Shown: piece by piece, positions 1 to 9,034 of the stretch | Numbering within the stretch: position 1 is the stretch's first letter | Layout of the letters: every line of letters starts with the position of its first letter | DNA from: an uncultured Alphaproteobacteria bacterium | GTDB taxonomy: Bacteria > Pseudomonadota > Alphaproteobacteria > HIMB59 | Reading direction: 5' to 3' | Assembly (NCBI GenBank): GCA_902588615.1 | Contig: CACIPV010000004.1 | Location: forward strand, 27,035-91,034 | DNA: 64,000 bases | Translations under genes and position numbers: made by a program | The notes under the pieces: generated by a model | The model's input: only the letters and a program-made list of their open reading frames with translations | The model's database searches: none | What the model was told of the DNA's origin: nothing

Positions 1-2
1 GG

Positions 3-1292
3 CTTCCGTTTTTAACTAATAAAATAGGTCATAGAAAATCTATTATTATGTTGATGCAAACAGTAATTTTAGTTTGCCTTATTATATGGAGTGCATTAGA
101 ACCTACACAAAATTTAGCTTTAATTATCGGAGTTGGTTTAGCTATAGCTATATCTTCTGCAACTCAAGATATAACAATTGATGCTTTAAGGATTGAACAA
201 ATAAACAGGGACGAAACATCTAGTATGGCTGCAGGAGCAGCGATGGCAGTTGTTGGTTGGTGGACTGGTTTTAAACTTGGGGGTTTTATTTGTCTTGAGA
301 TAGCTGAGAGACTTGAAATAGCAGGAGTTGAACAATATTGGCAAGTTACATTTATTTTTTTAATGGCTATCATAGTATTGTGTAATGTGGGTCTGAATTT
401 CATACCTGAGTCTAATACAGAGAGATTTAAAGATATAACAAATACAGATAACTCAAATTCAAATGTTAGTAGTGTCAGAAATGCGGGTTATTTGTTTACC
501 TCTATAGGAGTTTTATGTTTTTTGATTGGAAAATTCTTTGAAAAAACTTGGTTTACAAATGGGGGAGTGACATTTGTTATTATAGGTGCTGCGTTTTATC
601 TTTTTTCATTTTACATAAATAAATTTGGTGAAGACAATCCTGTCTCGCAAACATTCTATTATTTAAACAATGTTGTCGCAAACCCACTAAATAGTTTTTT
701 TAGCATTAATGGAGTAAAAATAGGCATCTACATTCTTGCTTTTGTATTTTTGTTTAAAATTGGTGAAGCTTTTTTAGGAAGAATGAGCTTGGTATTTTAC
801 AAGGAAATTGGCTTTTCAAAAAGTGACATAGCTATTTTTTCAAAAGCACTTGGATGGATTACAACAATTGTATTTACACTTATTGGTGGAGCAATCGCTA
901 TGAGATCTGGGATATTTAGAACATTAATAATTGCGGGTATTGCGATGGCTGCTACTAATATTTTATTTTCTGCACTTGCTTGGGTTGGGCCTTCAAAAAC
1001 TCTTTTTGCTTTTGCTGTTATATTAGATGATTTAGCTGCAGCATTCGCAACTGTAGCATTTGTTGCATTTATTTCACTTTTGGTAGATCGTAGCTTTACT
1101 GCTACACAGTATGCTTTATTGGCTTCAGTTGGAACAGCAGGAAGAACATTATTAGCGTCCTCATCTGGAGCCCTTGTCGACGGATTAGATGGGAATTGGG
1201 GATTGTTTTTTATAATTACAGCATTAATGGTTGTTCCTTCTTTAATATGTCTAATACTTATAAAAAATAAAATTAACTTTAATAAGAATTAA
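3..1292 (+). CDS. ampG: AmpG-like MFS permease, 5' end outside the window
   Basis: This is the 3' part of a major facilitator of the AmpG type, which in well-studied bacteria imports anhydro-muropeptides across the inner membrane for cell-wall recycling. The reading frame is open to the window edge. The residues before the first ATG (position 48) read LPFLTNKIGHRKS, which fits the conserved MFS cytoplasmic loop, so the ATG at 48 is internal and the N-terminus lies upstream. The motif ATQDITIDALRIE matches the AmpG signature well. About ten hydrophobic segments remain. The stop overlaps the stop of the convergent IalB-like gene by four bases. The substrate is inferred from family only. Confidence 0.8.
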   Translation, partial: LPFLTNKIGHRKSIIMLMQTVILVCLIIWSALEPTQNLALIIGVGLAIAISSATQDITIDALRIEQINRDETSSMAAGAAMAVVGWWTGFKLGGFICLEIAERLEIAGVEQYWQVTFIFLMAIIVLCNVGLNFIPESNTERFKDITNTDNSNSNVSSVRNAGYLFTSIGVLCFLIGKFFEKTWFTNGGVTFVIIGAAFYLFSFYINKFGEDNPVSQTFYYLNNVVANPLNSFFSINGVKIGIYILAFVFLFKIGEAFLGRMSLVFYKEIGFSKSDIAIFSKALGWITTIVFTLIGGAIAMRSGIFRTLIIAGIAMAATNILFSALAWVGPSKTLFAFAVILDDLAAAFATVAFVAFISLLVDRSFTATQYALLASVGTAGRTLLASSSGALVDGLDGNWGLFFIITALMVVPSLICLILIKNKINFNKN

Positions 1293-1792
1293 TTTATTAC
1301 ACTAGAAAATAGTTTATTATAACCTGCTGTAAAACCGGATAATGAATATGTTATTGTAGCCTCTCTATTATCTAGAAGTAAAGTTTTTACTATTAATTGG
1401 TTTCCCTCTTTAAAAAAATTAACAAAATTTTCACCAATTATTTCTGCGATAAAACAAGCGCTTTGATTGCAATAGGCATAATTTAATTCTATGGGATCTT
1501 TCTGATCTATTTGTAATGAAACTGGGTTTTTAAGGTTTACAGCATGAGGAAAAGCTATTTGCATTTGAGTTAAATTATCAGGATTTATTGTAATTGATAA
1601 ATAACTAACTACCTCTTCAGAATTAGGATCAAAAACTAATTCTCTTAAATCACAAATTTTTTGCCCTTGTTCTTCAACACATGTAAATTGCCAAGCTTCA
1701 AAATTCTCTTGTTCTAAAACATGATTATTTGAAAATAAAGTACCTATGAGTAGAAAATACATGAATATTGTTCTCATAAAAAAAGAATACAT
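1289..1792 (-). CDS. IalB-family (invasion-associated locus B) exported protein
   Basis: A 167-residue protein with an N-terminal hydrophobic signal peptide (about residues 7-20) and the IalB pattern: a Trp before a first Cys pair (C38, C47), a second pair (C108, C113), then a hydrophobic stretch ending in a Lys-Glu-Gly loop. IalB-family proteins are widespread in alphaproteobacteria and periplasmic; their biochemical role is unclear, and the name comes from Bartonella invasion rather than a known activity. The start could instead be the Met at residue 6, giving a more typical signal peptide. The start lies just after the metallophosphoesterase stop, suggesting co-transcription. Confidence 0.75.
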   Translation of the reverse strand: MYSFFMRTIFMYFLLIGTLFSNNHVLEQENFEAWQFTCVEEQGQKICDLRELVFDPNSEEVVSYLSITINPDNLTQMQIAFPHAVNLKNPVSLQIDQKDPIELNYAYCNQSACFIAEIIGENFVNFFKEGNQLIVKTLLLDNREATITYSLSGFTAGYNKLFSSVIN

Positions 1793-1796
1793 AATG

Positions 1797-2874
1797 TTAT
1801 TTATTATCCAATAACGAATTTTTTATTTCAATTTGAATTATTTCATTATGAGATCCTATTCTCATTTTTGGGCCCCAGGTAGCTGATCCAGAGCTTACAT
1901 ACAAATAGTTATTCTTTTTTTTGTAAAGACCATAATTTTGTGGAAATTGAAGCTTTACAACAAAGTTAAATGGAAAAATTTGCCCATTATGAGTGTGTCC
2001 AGATAGCATCAAATTAACATTATTAGATACTTTTTTCCAAATTGATGGCTTGTGAACAATCAAAAGGTTAAACAAACCCTGTCGGGAGAGTTTCTCAACA
2101 TAGTCTATTTTTGATTTATTTGTAATATTATCGCAAAGACCAATAAGATTTAGTCCATGTAATTTTAATGACTCATTGTTTAGAGTTCTTATTCCAACAG
2201 TCTTTAAATCTTTTAGGTGCTTTTGGTAATTTTGAACATAATATTCATGGTTTCCTGTAACAAAATATATAGGTTTATTAATTTTTTTTATTTCATAAAG
2301 GTCTTTAATTTGAAAGGAACTACTATCAATTAAATCACCCCCTACAACCATGAAATTAAAGTCCAGAGAATTTATTTTTGATACCAACTTATTCAATGAA
2401 GAGGGATGATTCGATCCAATGTGCACATCACTTATAAATATAAATTTGATATTTTTATGAACAATATTTGACTCTATAAAAATTTTCTTAATTTTGAGAC
2501 TCTTTGAGTTTAAATATCCATAAATGATTGCTGGTATTTGTATAGTGAAAAAAAAGAAATACTAACTGAAAGTCAGTTGAAATTTTTAAATAACTAATTA
2601 GTATTAAAGGCAAAATAATAAAAAAAGATACTGCCCCTACTCCAAATCCCTCATAAACGAAAAACTTGATAATTTTATTAGTAGTTCTTGATCTAAAATA
2701 ATATAAACAAATTCCAAAAACTATAGTAGTTCCTATTAGAGCTTCCAATAATGATGTTGAATTGCCCAACCAAGATAACAAAATATCAAATGGAAAAATA
2801 AAAATTAAGTATGAAACTAAAAATAAAATTATGAAAGAAATCAATGAATTAATTATTTTTTTAACTTTTATCAA
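1797..2874 (-). pseudogene. Membrane-anchored metallophosphoesterase (YkuE-like), split by a +1 frameshift
   Basis: Two overlapping reading frames together make one normal protein. The upstream part (2488-2874) encodes about three membrane helices. The downstream part (through 1797) encodes a calcineurin-like phosphoesterase with SDVHIG, GGDLID, GNHEYY and SGHTHNGQ metal-binding motifs. The first motif, SDVH, lies upstream of any good start in the second frame. The second frame reads without stops back to the A8 run at 2548-2555, where it meets the first frame one base out of phase. With seven A instead of eight, one continuous protein of about 358 residues results, a usual length for this family. 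It could be a real mutation, a sequencing error, or a site of polymerase slippage that still gives some full-length protein. Confidence 0.8.
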
Positions 2875-3721
2875 AATAAAAAAGTATTATTCCTGCTGAT
2901 ATGACTATTAAGATCCCTATATAGTTATATAATGTTGGTAGTTGTTTAAAAACAAACCAACCTAAAAGGACTCCAAAAATTATTTGAACATAGCTCGTTA
3001 AACCAAATACAGAAGCAGGAAGAGTTTGTGAACCATAAATTACTGCACTGATACCAAGACCTGCAAAAATACCACCAAGTAAAGAGAGCGATAAATCTTT
3101 AGATGTCATTAGCTCAAATTCAAAATTTGTAGAAAAAATAAATATTATAACACTAACCACCATACTAAAGAATGCTGCTGAATATGATGATGTTAAGTGA
3201 TTATATTTTCTTGTGATTAGGTGGGTAATAGCGATACAAAAAGCACCCAAAAAAACATAAAAAACTCCAAGGAATGAAACTATGTTAGCACCAAATGGTT
3301 CCGCAGAGATCACTACACCCAAAAAGCCTATTAAAATAGCTAAAACCCTTGTTATATTAATATTATCACTTAAAAAAAAATGAGACAAAACAAGTAACAT
3401 TAAAGGAGATGTAAATAGAACCGGATAAACTACTGATAGAGGCAGCAATAGAACGCCTTTTAAAACAAAAAGGAATCCAATTGTATGAACAATTCCTCTG
3501 ATAATTTGGAAAGAGTAGTTTTGATTTTTATAAAAATGAAAGCCATGATTTTTACATATAAAAAAAAGTAAAGGTATCAGAGAAAATAATGCGTTTAAAA
3601 ATAATAACTGTAAAACAGAATAGGTCTCTCCCAGAATTTTAATAACGGAGTCCATTGAAACTAAAAATAAGAAACCTATAAAAGAGACTACTGAGGGAAA
3701 GAAAAATTTTTTATCTAACAT
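2861..3721 (-). CDS. DMT-superfamily (EamA) transporter
   Basis: A 286-residue membrane protein with about ten hydrophobic segments arranged as two EamA repeats, the usual length for drug/metabolite exporters. The motif GFLGVVISAEP in the middle matches the end of the first EamA domain. Such proteins export amino acids, nucleosides or other metabolites; the substrate cannot be read from the sequence. The 3' end overlaps the start of the phosphoesterase frame by 14 bases, so the two are likely co-transcribed and translationally coupled. Confidence 0.8.
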   Translation of the reverse strand: MLDKKFFFPSVVSFIGFLFLVSMDSVIKILGETYSVLQLLFLNALFSLIPLLFFICKNHGFHFYKNQNYSFQIIRGIVHTIGFLFVLKGVLLLPLSVVYPVLFTSPLMLLVLSHFFLSDNINITRVLAILIGFLGVVISAEPFGANIVSFLGVFYVFLGAFCIAITHLITRKYNHLTSSYSAAFFSMVVSVIIFIFSTNFEFELMTSKDLSLSLLGGIFAGLGISAVIYGSQTLPASVFGLTSYVQIIFGVLLGWFVFKQLPTLYNYIGILIVISAGIILFYFDKS

Positions 3722-3739
3722 TTTAAATAAGATAAAACC

Positions 3740-4129
3740 TTAATCTTTTTTCAACGAAACACACTTTAAATCGTAAGCCCATTCTTTGTTATACTCTTTG
3801 TAAGATATTGAAAAAACTAAATCTAAATTTTCTTTGATTGAAATTGATGAAATGTAATCATCTGTATCATAATTAAATATTAAGCTTAAATTATCTCCTT
3901 CAAATAATTGATAATTTTTTTCATCAAAGCTACTAAAGATCATAACATTTTTATTTTTTTTATTTTCAATTAAGTCTAATTGTGTTCCAGAAACTTTTTG
4001 CTTACAATCAAAATATTTTAGTGCGTTTATACTTTTGTCACATATACAGGCAAGAGGGAATTTTTCTAAAATTTCAGTAAATGCTAAATTAGGAAGAATT
4101 AAAGAAAAAAAGATGGTAACATATTTCAT
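3740..4129 (-). CDS. Small exported protein of unknown function
   Basis: A 129-residue protein with a clear Sec signal peptide (about residues 1-17) and four cysteines in the mature part (about C28, C30, C42, C123), consistent with disulfide bonds in the periplasm. No family recognised. It ends 18 bases before the start of the downstream EamA transporter and probably begins that minus-strand operon. Confidence 0.55.
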   Translation of the reverse strand: MKYVTIFFSLILPNLAFTEILEKFPLACICDKSINALKYFDCKQKVSGTQLDLIENKKNKNVMIFSSFDEKNYQLFEGDNLSLIFNYDTDDYISSISIKENLDLVFSISYKEYNKEWAYDLKCVSLKKD

Positions 4130-4149
4130 ATCATTTAAATGTATACATC

Positions 4150-4254
4150 ATGATAAATAAACAGTTAATCACAATTATTATCTTTTGTGGGATTGGTTTT
4201 GCGATGATAAGACTTTTATTAGACATTTTTTTTCCTGGTGGAATTTCTTTATGA
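4150..4254 (+). CDS. 34-residue single-helix membrane microprotein, possible
   Basis: A short open frame starts with ATG at 4150 and encodes a protein made almost entirely of one hydrophobic helix (about residues 6-30), ending FFPGGISL. Its stop overlaps the ATG of the next frame in an ATGA arrangement (4251-4254), the classical sign of translational coupling, which supports that both are real. No family recognised. It sits on the strand opposite to the exported-protein gene starting at 4129. Confidence 0.45.
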   Translation: MINKQLITIIIFCGIGFAMIRLLLDIFFPGGISL

Positions 4255-4478
4255 ATGAGTTTAACAGAAAAAAATTGTGGGGAAAAATTCAATCAACAGG
4301 TGACAAGCTTCAACCTCTTTTAAAACCGTCTCAATTTCATCCAAATGGGAGAAATGCATATGCGCATATAGCTCTAAATATCAAAGAGAAATTTGGTGAG
4401 AGCTACAAAGATCTTTCTGATGACAAGTTTGATGAAATAACTTCATACATCGAACATTTGTTAAGAAATCCTAATTAA
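4251..4478 (+). CDS. Small soluble protein of unknown function
   Basis: A 75-residue protein starting at the ATG of the ATGA overlap with the microprotein upstream. A longer frame back to 4185 exists, but its extra residues come from the microprotein's nucleotides read in another frame and are unlikely to be translated. The protein is charged and probably helical: a basic start (NRKKLWGK), then a conserved-looking segment FHPNGRNAYAHI and an acidic C-terminus. No family recognised. It is followed after 47 bases by the SprT-like gene. Confidence 0.5.
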   Translation: MNEFNRKKLWGKIQSTGDKLQPLLKPSQFHPNGRNAYAHIALNIKEKFGESYKDLSDDKFDEITSYIEHLLRNPN

Positions 4479-4525
4479 ATTTTCTTGATTTTTTTTTTAT
4501 AAATAATAATTGTATTTTTAAATAT

Positions 4526-4924
4526 ATGCCTAGAACAAAAAGTTTAGCTACTCTCATTAATCATTATGGAAATGAAAGAGAATTTAAACTCAAAGTAAAT
4601 AAAATTTCTGATGTATATAAAATATTAAACAGAGAAATTTTTAATAATCGTTTAAAAAAGCCCTATATCCTCACAAGAAGAATGCATGGCGCGCTGGGAT
4701 TATTTGAATTTAACCCTTATGCAACAAAACACTGCTATAGAATAACCCTTCATAATAAATTTAAAAATTTTCAAGAATTTGTTGAAATACTTGGACATGA
4801 AATGGTTCATTATTATCAAAAATTAATCCTAAAACAAAATTCAGCAAAACATAATAAAGAATTTTATAGCTTCAAAAAAAAATTTATAAAAATTGGACTG
4901 AATTTAAAAAGAGTTTATCGTTAA
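4526..4924 (+). CDS. SprT-like zinc metalloprotein
   Basis: A 132-residue protein with the motif LGHEMVHYYQ around residues 90-99, the HExxH zinc site of SprT-like domains, and an N-terminal segment KILNREIFNNRL typical of this fold. A third ligand, probably the later His of KHNKEF, follows. SprT-like proteins are related to the DNA-protein crosslink protease Spartan; in bacteria the role is mostly unknown. The C-terminus is strongly basic, in keeping with possible nucleic-acid contact. The stop abuts the stop of convergent gpsA with no spacer. Confidence 0.7.
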   Translation: MPRTKSLATLINHYGNEREFKLKVNKISDVYKILNREIFNNRLKKPYILTRRMHGALGLFEFNPYATKHCYRITLHNKFKNFQEFVEILGHEMVHYYQKLILKQNSAKHNKEFYSFKKKFIKIGLNLKRVYR

Positions 4925-5890
4925 TCACTCGTTTTTAAACTTTCTATTGAGTAATATCTTTATTTCTTTTTTCGATGGACTTCCATTAATGATTTTAATA
5001 ATGGAATTTATAATTGGAAAATTGCTAATATTAATTTTTTTATTATTTTTTATATTAAGACAGCTATTAATGCCTTCAATAGTCTTACGATTTAATGATT
5101 TATATTTCCTTTTTTTTTCAAAACGAAACCCAAAATTGTAATTCCTTGATTTGTTTGAGCTACATGAAAGTATTAAATCTCCTATTCCACCAAGACTGTA
5201 AATCATATTAGTATTTAGGTTTAAGCTATTTAACATACTTTTAATCTCAACAATGCATCTTGCTATGTACGCAGCTCTTGCGTTTTGACCTAATGATGTT
5301 GCATCAATGACCCCTGCACCAATTGCATAAATATTTTTGAGGATACCTAAAAATTCAAGTGTCTTATAACCCTCTGAATAATAAATTCTTATATTTGTAT
5401 CTTTGAAGATATTACCAATATTTTTATTTACTTTATTACTTGATAAGCTTAAGGCGGTGGGTTTCCCATACAAAACCTCATTTGCAAAGCTAGGCCCTGA
5501 TAAAAAATGGTAATTTTTAAAATTTAGTTTTTTTATTATAAGATTTGATATGAAATCACCATTCTTACTGATTCCTTTTGAGCATATTATTAATTCATTA
5601 ATTTTTTGATTTTTTAAATAATCGTCGCAAAAATTGTCAAATGCGGTAGCAGGCAAGACATAGAAAATATAATGATATTCATTTGCATTAAAATTACCCG
5701 ATGTTGATTTCAGTTTTCTTGATAATTTAAAATTTTTATAATATTTTTTATTAATTTTGTTTTTATTTATTTGATTACATAATTTCTGATCTCTTGCCCA
5801 AAGATAAACATTATTATTTTTCTTTGAGAGTACATTAGCAATAGCTGTGCCCCAAGCACCTGCACCGACTACTAAGATTTTTTTATGCAT
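4925..5890 (-). CDS. gpsA: NAD(P)-dependent glycerol-3-phosphate dehydrogenase
   Basis: GpsA reduces dihydroxyacetone phosphate to sn-glycerol 3-phosphate, the backbone for phospholipids. The 321-residue protein begins with a Rossmann motif GAGAWGTAIA (residues 8-17) and carries the family motifs ICSKGIS, LSGPSFANEV and LKNIYAIGAG, the last holding the catalytic lysine; the later GGIGDLILSC is also typical. Length is normal. It is divergent from glpD across a 174-base spacer, so the making and the oxidation of glycerol 3-phosphate face each other on the chromosome. Confidence 0.95.
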   Translation of the reverse strand: MHKKILVVGAGAWGTAIANVLSKKNNNVYLWARDQKLCNQINKNKINKKYYKNFKLSRKLKSTSGNFNANEYHYIFYVLPATAFDNFCDDYLKNQKINELIICSKGISKNGDFISNLIIKKLNFKNYHFLSGPSFANEVLYGKPTALSLSSNKVNKNIGNIFKDTNIRIYYSEGYKTLEFLGILKNIYAIGAGVIDATSLGQNARAAYIARCIVEIKSMLNSLNLNTNMIYSLGGIGDLILSCSSNKSRNYNFGFRFEKKRKYKSLNRKTIEGINSCLNIKNNKKINISNFPIINSIIKIINGSPSKKEIKILLNRKFKNE

Positions 5891-6064
5891 TTTTATAAAA
5901 ATTTAATATCATTATAGATAGACATTTTGATAGTATGTTTTGAATTAGAAAGAGCAATATTTTTAATTAAGTCAATATTAAACTTATAAAAACTATTCAA
6001 AAAATAGAAAAAAAAATTTACTCATACTTTACATTTTTGATTTTTTGTATGAACTTCATTTGAA

Positions 6065-7498
6065 ATGTATGATGTTATAATAATTGGTGGTGGTATTAAT
6101 GGTGTAGGTATAGCAAGAGATGCTGTAGGAAGAGGTTTAAATACTTGTCTAATCGAAAAAGGTGATATTGCCTCCGAAACATCTTCATGGTCAACAAAAT
6201 TAATTCATGGGGGAATAAGATATTTAGAAAATTACGATTTTAGACTAGTAAGAGAGTCTCTTATAGAAAGAGATGTAATAAAAAGGATTGCCCCTCATAT
6301 TACAAAACCTGTAAATTTTGTTTTACCTCATGTTCCAAGTTTAAGGCCAAGCTGGATTATAAAAATAGGTTTATTTTTGTATGATAGATTGGGTGGCAAA
6401 TCAACCTTTGAAAAGTCAAAATTTATATCTTTGAAAGACTATTTTAAGGAAAACCCAATAAAAGAGAATTTTAAAAGTGGTTATGTTTATTCTGATTTAA
6501 TTGTAGATGACTCCCGACTAGTTCTACTCAATGCAGAAGATGCTATAAATAGAGGTGCAAAGTTTTACACAAACACAAACATTACCAAAACGGTTAGAGG
6601 TGAAGATAATTGGTCAATTTTTTTGGATAATGGTGAAGTTTTAAAATCAAAAGCTGTTGTAAATGCAACAGGGCCTTTTACCATATCAGTCTTAAATAAT
6701 ATTTTTGGAATAAAATCAAAAAAAAAATTAAGACTTGTTCAAGGAAGTCATTTAGTGGTCAAAAAAATATACGATGGCGATCAAGCGTATATACTTCAAT
6801 TAAATGATAGGCGTATAATCTTTATGATACCATTTCAAAAAAAATATACTTTAATAGGTACCACTGATCATGAGGTTGAAAATTTTGAAAATCCAAAAAT
6901 TACATATGAAGAGAAAACTTATTTAATTAATTCAGTTAATTCTTTTATAAAAAAAGAGATTACAGACAATGATATTATATGGACATATTCAGGTGTAAGG
7001 CCATTAATTGAAAACAATAGTAAGACATCTTCTAAGGTATCAAGAGATTATACTTTTGAAATTGATGACAGAGATGGAGCCCCAATTATAACTGTTTTTG
7101 GAGGAAAACTTACAACCTATAGAAAACTCTCAGAGCAAGTTTTGAAAAAATTGAGCAAATACATATTAGTTTCAAATAAAACGTGGACATCAAATGAAGT
7201 TTTACCAGGCGCGTCTGATACAATTGTCAATAATGAAGATATGCCTAAAAAAATATTTGAAAGGCTTATTGAAACATATGGAGCTAAAGTATCAAAACTA
7301 AAAGAATATTATAACGAATTTAACGCTGGTGGAGATCTGATTTTTGAGGATTTTTATGAATTTGAAGTGAAATATCTTATTAAAGAAGAGATGGCTCGAA
7401 CTTCTGAAGATATTTTATTTAGGAGAACAAAACTTGGAATTAATTTTCCCAAAGAGGCGAAGGATAAATTAGAAATTATTTTAAAAAGACACCTTTAG
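6065..7498 (+). CDS. glpD: Aerobic FAD-dependent glycerol-3-phosphate dehydrogenase
   Basis: GlpD oxidises glycerol 3-phosphate to dihydroxyacetone phosphate at the membrane and passes electrons to quinone. The protein opens with the FAD-binding motif IIGGGINGVGIARDA (residues 6-20) and has the family motif STKLIHGGIRYLE near residue 45 and the C-terminal DAO segment EMARTSEDILFRRTKLG. At 477 residues it is slightly shorter than Escherichia coli GlpD but looks complete. It is followed after 18 bases by glpK, making a glycerol/glycerophosphate catabolic operon. No permease such as GlpF or UgpB is present nearby. Confidence 0.93.
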   Translation: MYDVIIIGGGINGVGIARDAVGRGLNTCLIEKGDIASETSSWSTKLIHGGIRYLENYDFRLVRESLIERDVIKRIAPHITKPVNFVLPHVPSLRPSWIIKIGLFLYDRLGGKSTFEKSKFISLKDYFKENPIKENFKSGYVYSDLIVDDSRLVLLNAEDAINRGAKFYTNTNITKTVRGEDNWSIFLDNGEVLKSKAVVNATGPFTISVLNNIFGIKSKKKLRLVQGSHLVVKKIYDGDQAYILQLNDRRIIFMIPFQKKYTLIGTTDHEVENFENPKITYEEKTYLINSVNSFIKKEITDNDIIWTYSGVRPLIENNSKTSSKVSRDYTFEIDDRDGAPIITVFGGKLTTYRKLSEQVLKKLSKYILVSNKTWTSNEVLPGASDTIVNNEDMPKKIFERLIETYGAKVSKLKEYYNEFNAGGDLIFEDFYEFEVKYLIKEEMARTSEDILFRRTKLGINFPKEAKDKLEIILKRHL

Positions 7499-7516
7499 TT
7501 CTTATGATATTATAAA

Positions 7517-9010
7517 TTGGTGCAAAAATTTATTTTATCAATTGATCAAGGAACAACTTCTACACGTTCGATAATTTTTAATGGTAATTTTGAAATTGTT
7601 TCTAGTGATCAATTGGAATTTAAACAATACTTTCCAAAAGATGGATGTGTAGAACACGACCCTCAAGAGATATTTAATACTGTTTTACAAACAACACAAA
7701 ATGCAATAAAAAAAGCAAAAGTTAATTCCAGCCAAATATTAGGTATTGGAATAACTAATCAAAGAGAAACTGTAGTCATTTGGGACAAACAAACAGGTAA
7801 GCCTATTTACAAAGCTATTGTTTGGCAAGATAGAAGAACAGTAAATTATTGCAAAGATTTAACTAGGAAAGGATTTGCAAAAAAAATACAAAAAATTACT
7901 GGTCTTGTAATTGATGCATATTTTTCAGCAACTAAAATAAAATGGATACTTGACAATATAGAGTCATCAAAAAAATTGTTAAAAGAGGATAGACTTTTAT
8001 TTGGGACAATTGATACTTGGCTTCTGTGGAAGTTAACAGAGGGAAGATCTTTTTTTACTGAGGCTACGAATGCTTCAAGAACCATGTTATATGACATCAA
8101 AAAAAACTGTTGGTCAAAGGAATTACTAAAAATTTTTAATATCCCTTATAGAATTCTTCCCGAAGTAAAAGATAGTGCAGATGATTTTGGGTACACAACT
8201 CTTTTTGGAGATAAGATCAAAATAGGAGGTATGGCTGGTGACCAACAAGCAGCAACAATTGGACAGGCCTGTTTTAAACCTGGATCTATTAAGTCTACAT
8301 ATGGGACTGGTTGTTTTATGATCATGAATATTGGACAAAAACTTAAAATATCAAAAAATAATTTGCTTACGACCATTGCATATAAAATTAATAATAAGAC
8401 CACTTATGCCTTAGAAGGTTCTATCTTCGTTGCTGGGGCTGCTGTTCAGTGGTTAAGAGACTCACTTAAAGTTATCAAAACAGCACAAGAGACAGAAATT
8501 TTTTATTCTAAGAGTGATCAAAGTCAAAAAATTTACTTTGTTCCCGCTTTTGTTGGTTTAGGGGCTCCTTATTGGGATGGGGAAGCCAGAGGTGCAATTT
8601 TTGGAATGACAAGAAATACTGGAATAGCAGAGTTTGTCAAAGCCGCTATAGATAGTGTTGCATACCAAACTAAAGACTTGGTCATTGCCATGCAGAAAGA
8701 TAGTGGTGTTCCAATTAAACAACTTAAAGTCGATGGAGGAATGGTAGCAAATGAAGATTTCCTGCAATTTTTGTCAAATATTTTAATTTTAAATTGTGAC
8801 AGACCAAAAGTAACAGAAACAACTGCATTGGGAGCAGCCTATCTTGCTGGACTTTCTTCAGGATTTATTAAAAATACTGAGGAAATTTCTAAAAAATGGC
8901 AAAGTGATAAAATATTTAAACCAAAACTTCACAAGAAAGAAGTTAAATATCTTTATGAAGGGTGGCTAAAAGCTGTAAAGAAAACAACAACAAAAAAGAA
9001 TAGAAAATAA
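7517..9010 (+). CDS. glpK: Glycerol kinase
   Basis: GlpK phosphorylates glycerol with ATP to glycerol 3-phosphate, feeding GlpD just upstream. The FGGY-kinase motif SIDQGTTSTRS is at residues 8-18, TIDTWLLWKL and GLGAPYWDGEARGAIFG follow, and the ATP-site segment KVDGGMVAN lies near the C-terminus. Length (about 497) is normal. The start is not ATG: TTG at 7517 or GTG at 7520 are the only plausible choices because the conserved first strand begins at once, and no clear Shine-Dalgarno sequence precedes either, suggesting weak or coupled initiation after glpD. The C-terminal tail is lysine-rich. Confidence 0.95.
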   Translation: MVQKFILSIDQGTTSTRSIIFNGNFEIVSSDQLEFKQYFPKDGCVEHDPQEIFNTVLQTTQNAIKKAKVNSSQILGIGITNQRETVVIWDKQTGKPIYKAIVWQDRRTVNYCKDLTRKGFAKKIQKITGLVIDAYFSATKIKWILDNIESSKKLLKEDRLLFGTIDTWLLWKLTEGRSFFTEATNASRTMLYDIKKNCWSKELLKIFNIPYRILPEVKDSADDFGYTTLFGDKIKIGGMAGDQQAATIGQACFKPGSIKSTYGTGCFMIMNIGQKLKISKNNLLTTIAYKINNKTTYALEGSIFVAGAAVQWLRDSLKVIKTAQETEIFYSKSDQSQKIYFVPAFVGLGAPYWDGEARGAIFGMTRNTGIAEFVKAAIDSVAYQTKDLVIAMQKDSGVPIKQLKVDGGMVANEDFLQFLSNILILNCDRPKVTETTALGAAYLAGLSSGFIKNTEEISKKWQSDKIFKPKLHKKEVKYLYEGWLKAVKKTTTKKNRK

Positions 9011-9034
9011 AAAAATTTTTGATATTTATGTTAT

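Noticed and set aside
4185..4250. N-terminal extension of the 75-residue protein
   Set aside because: It would be read from the microprotein's bases in another frame; the ATGA overlap gives a better start.
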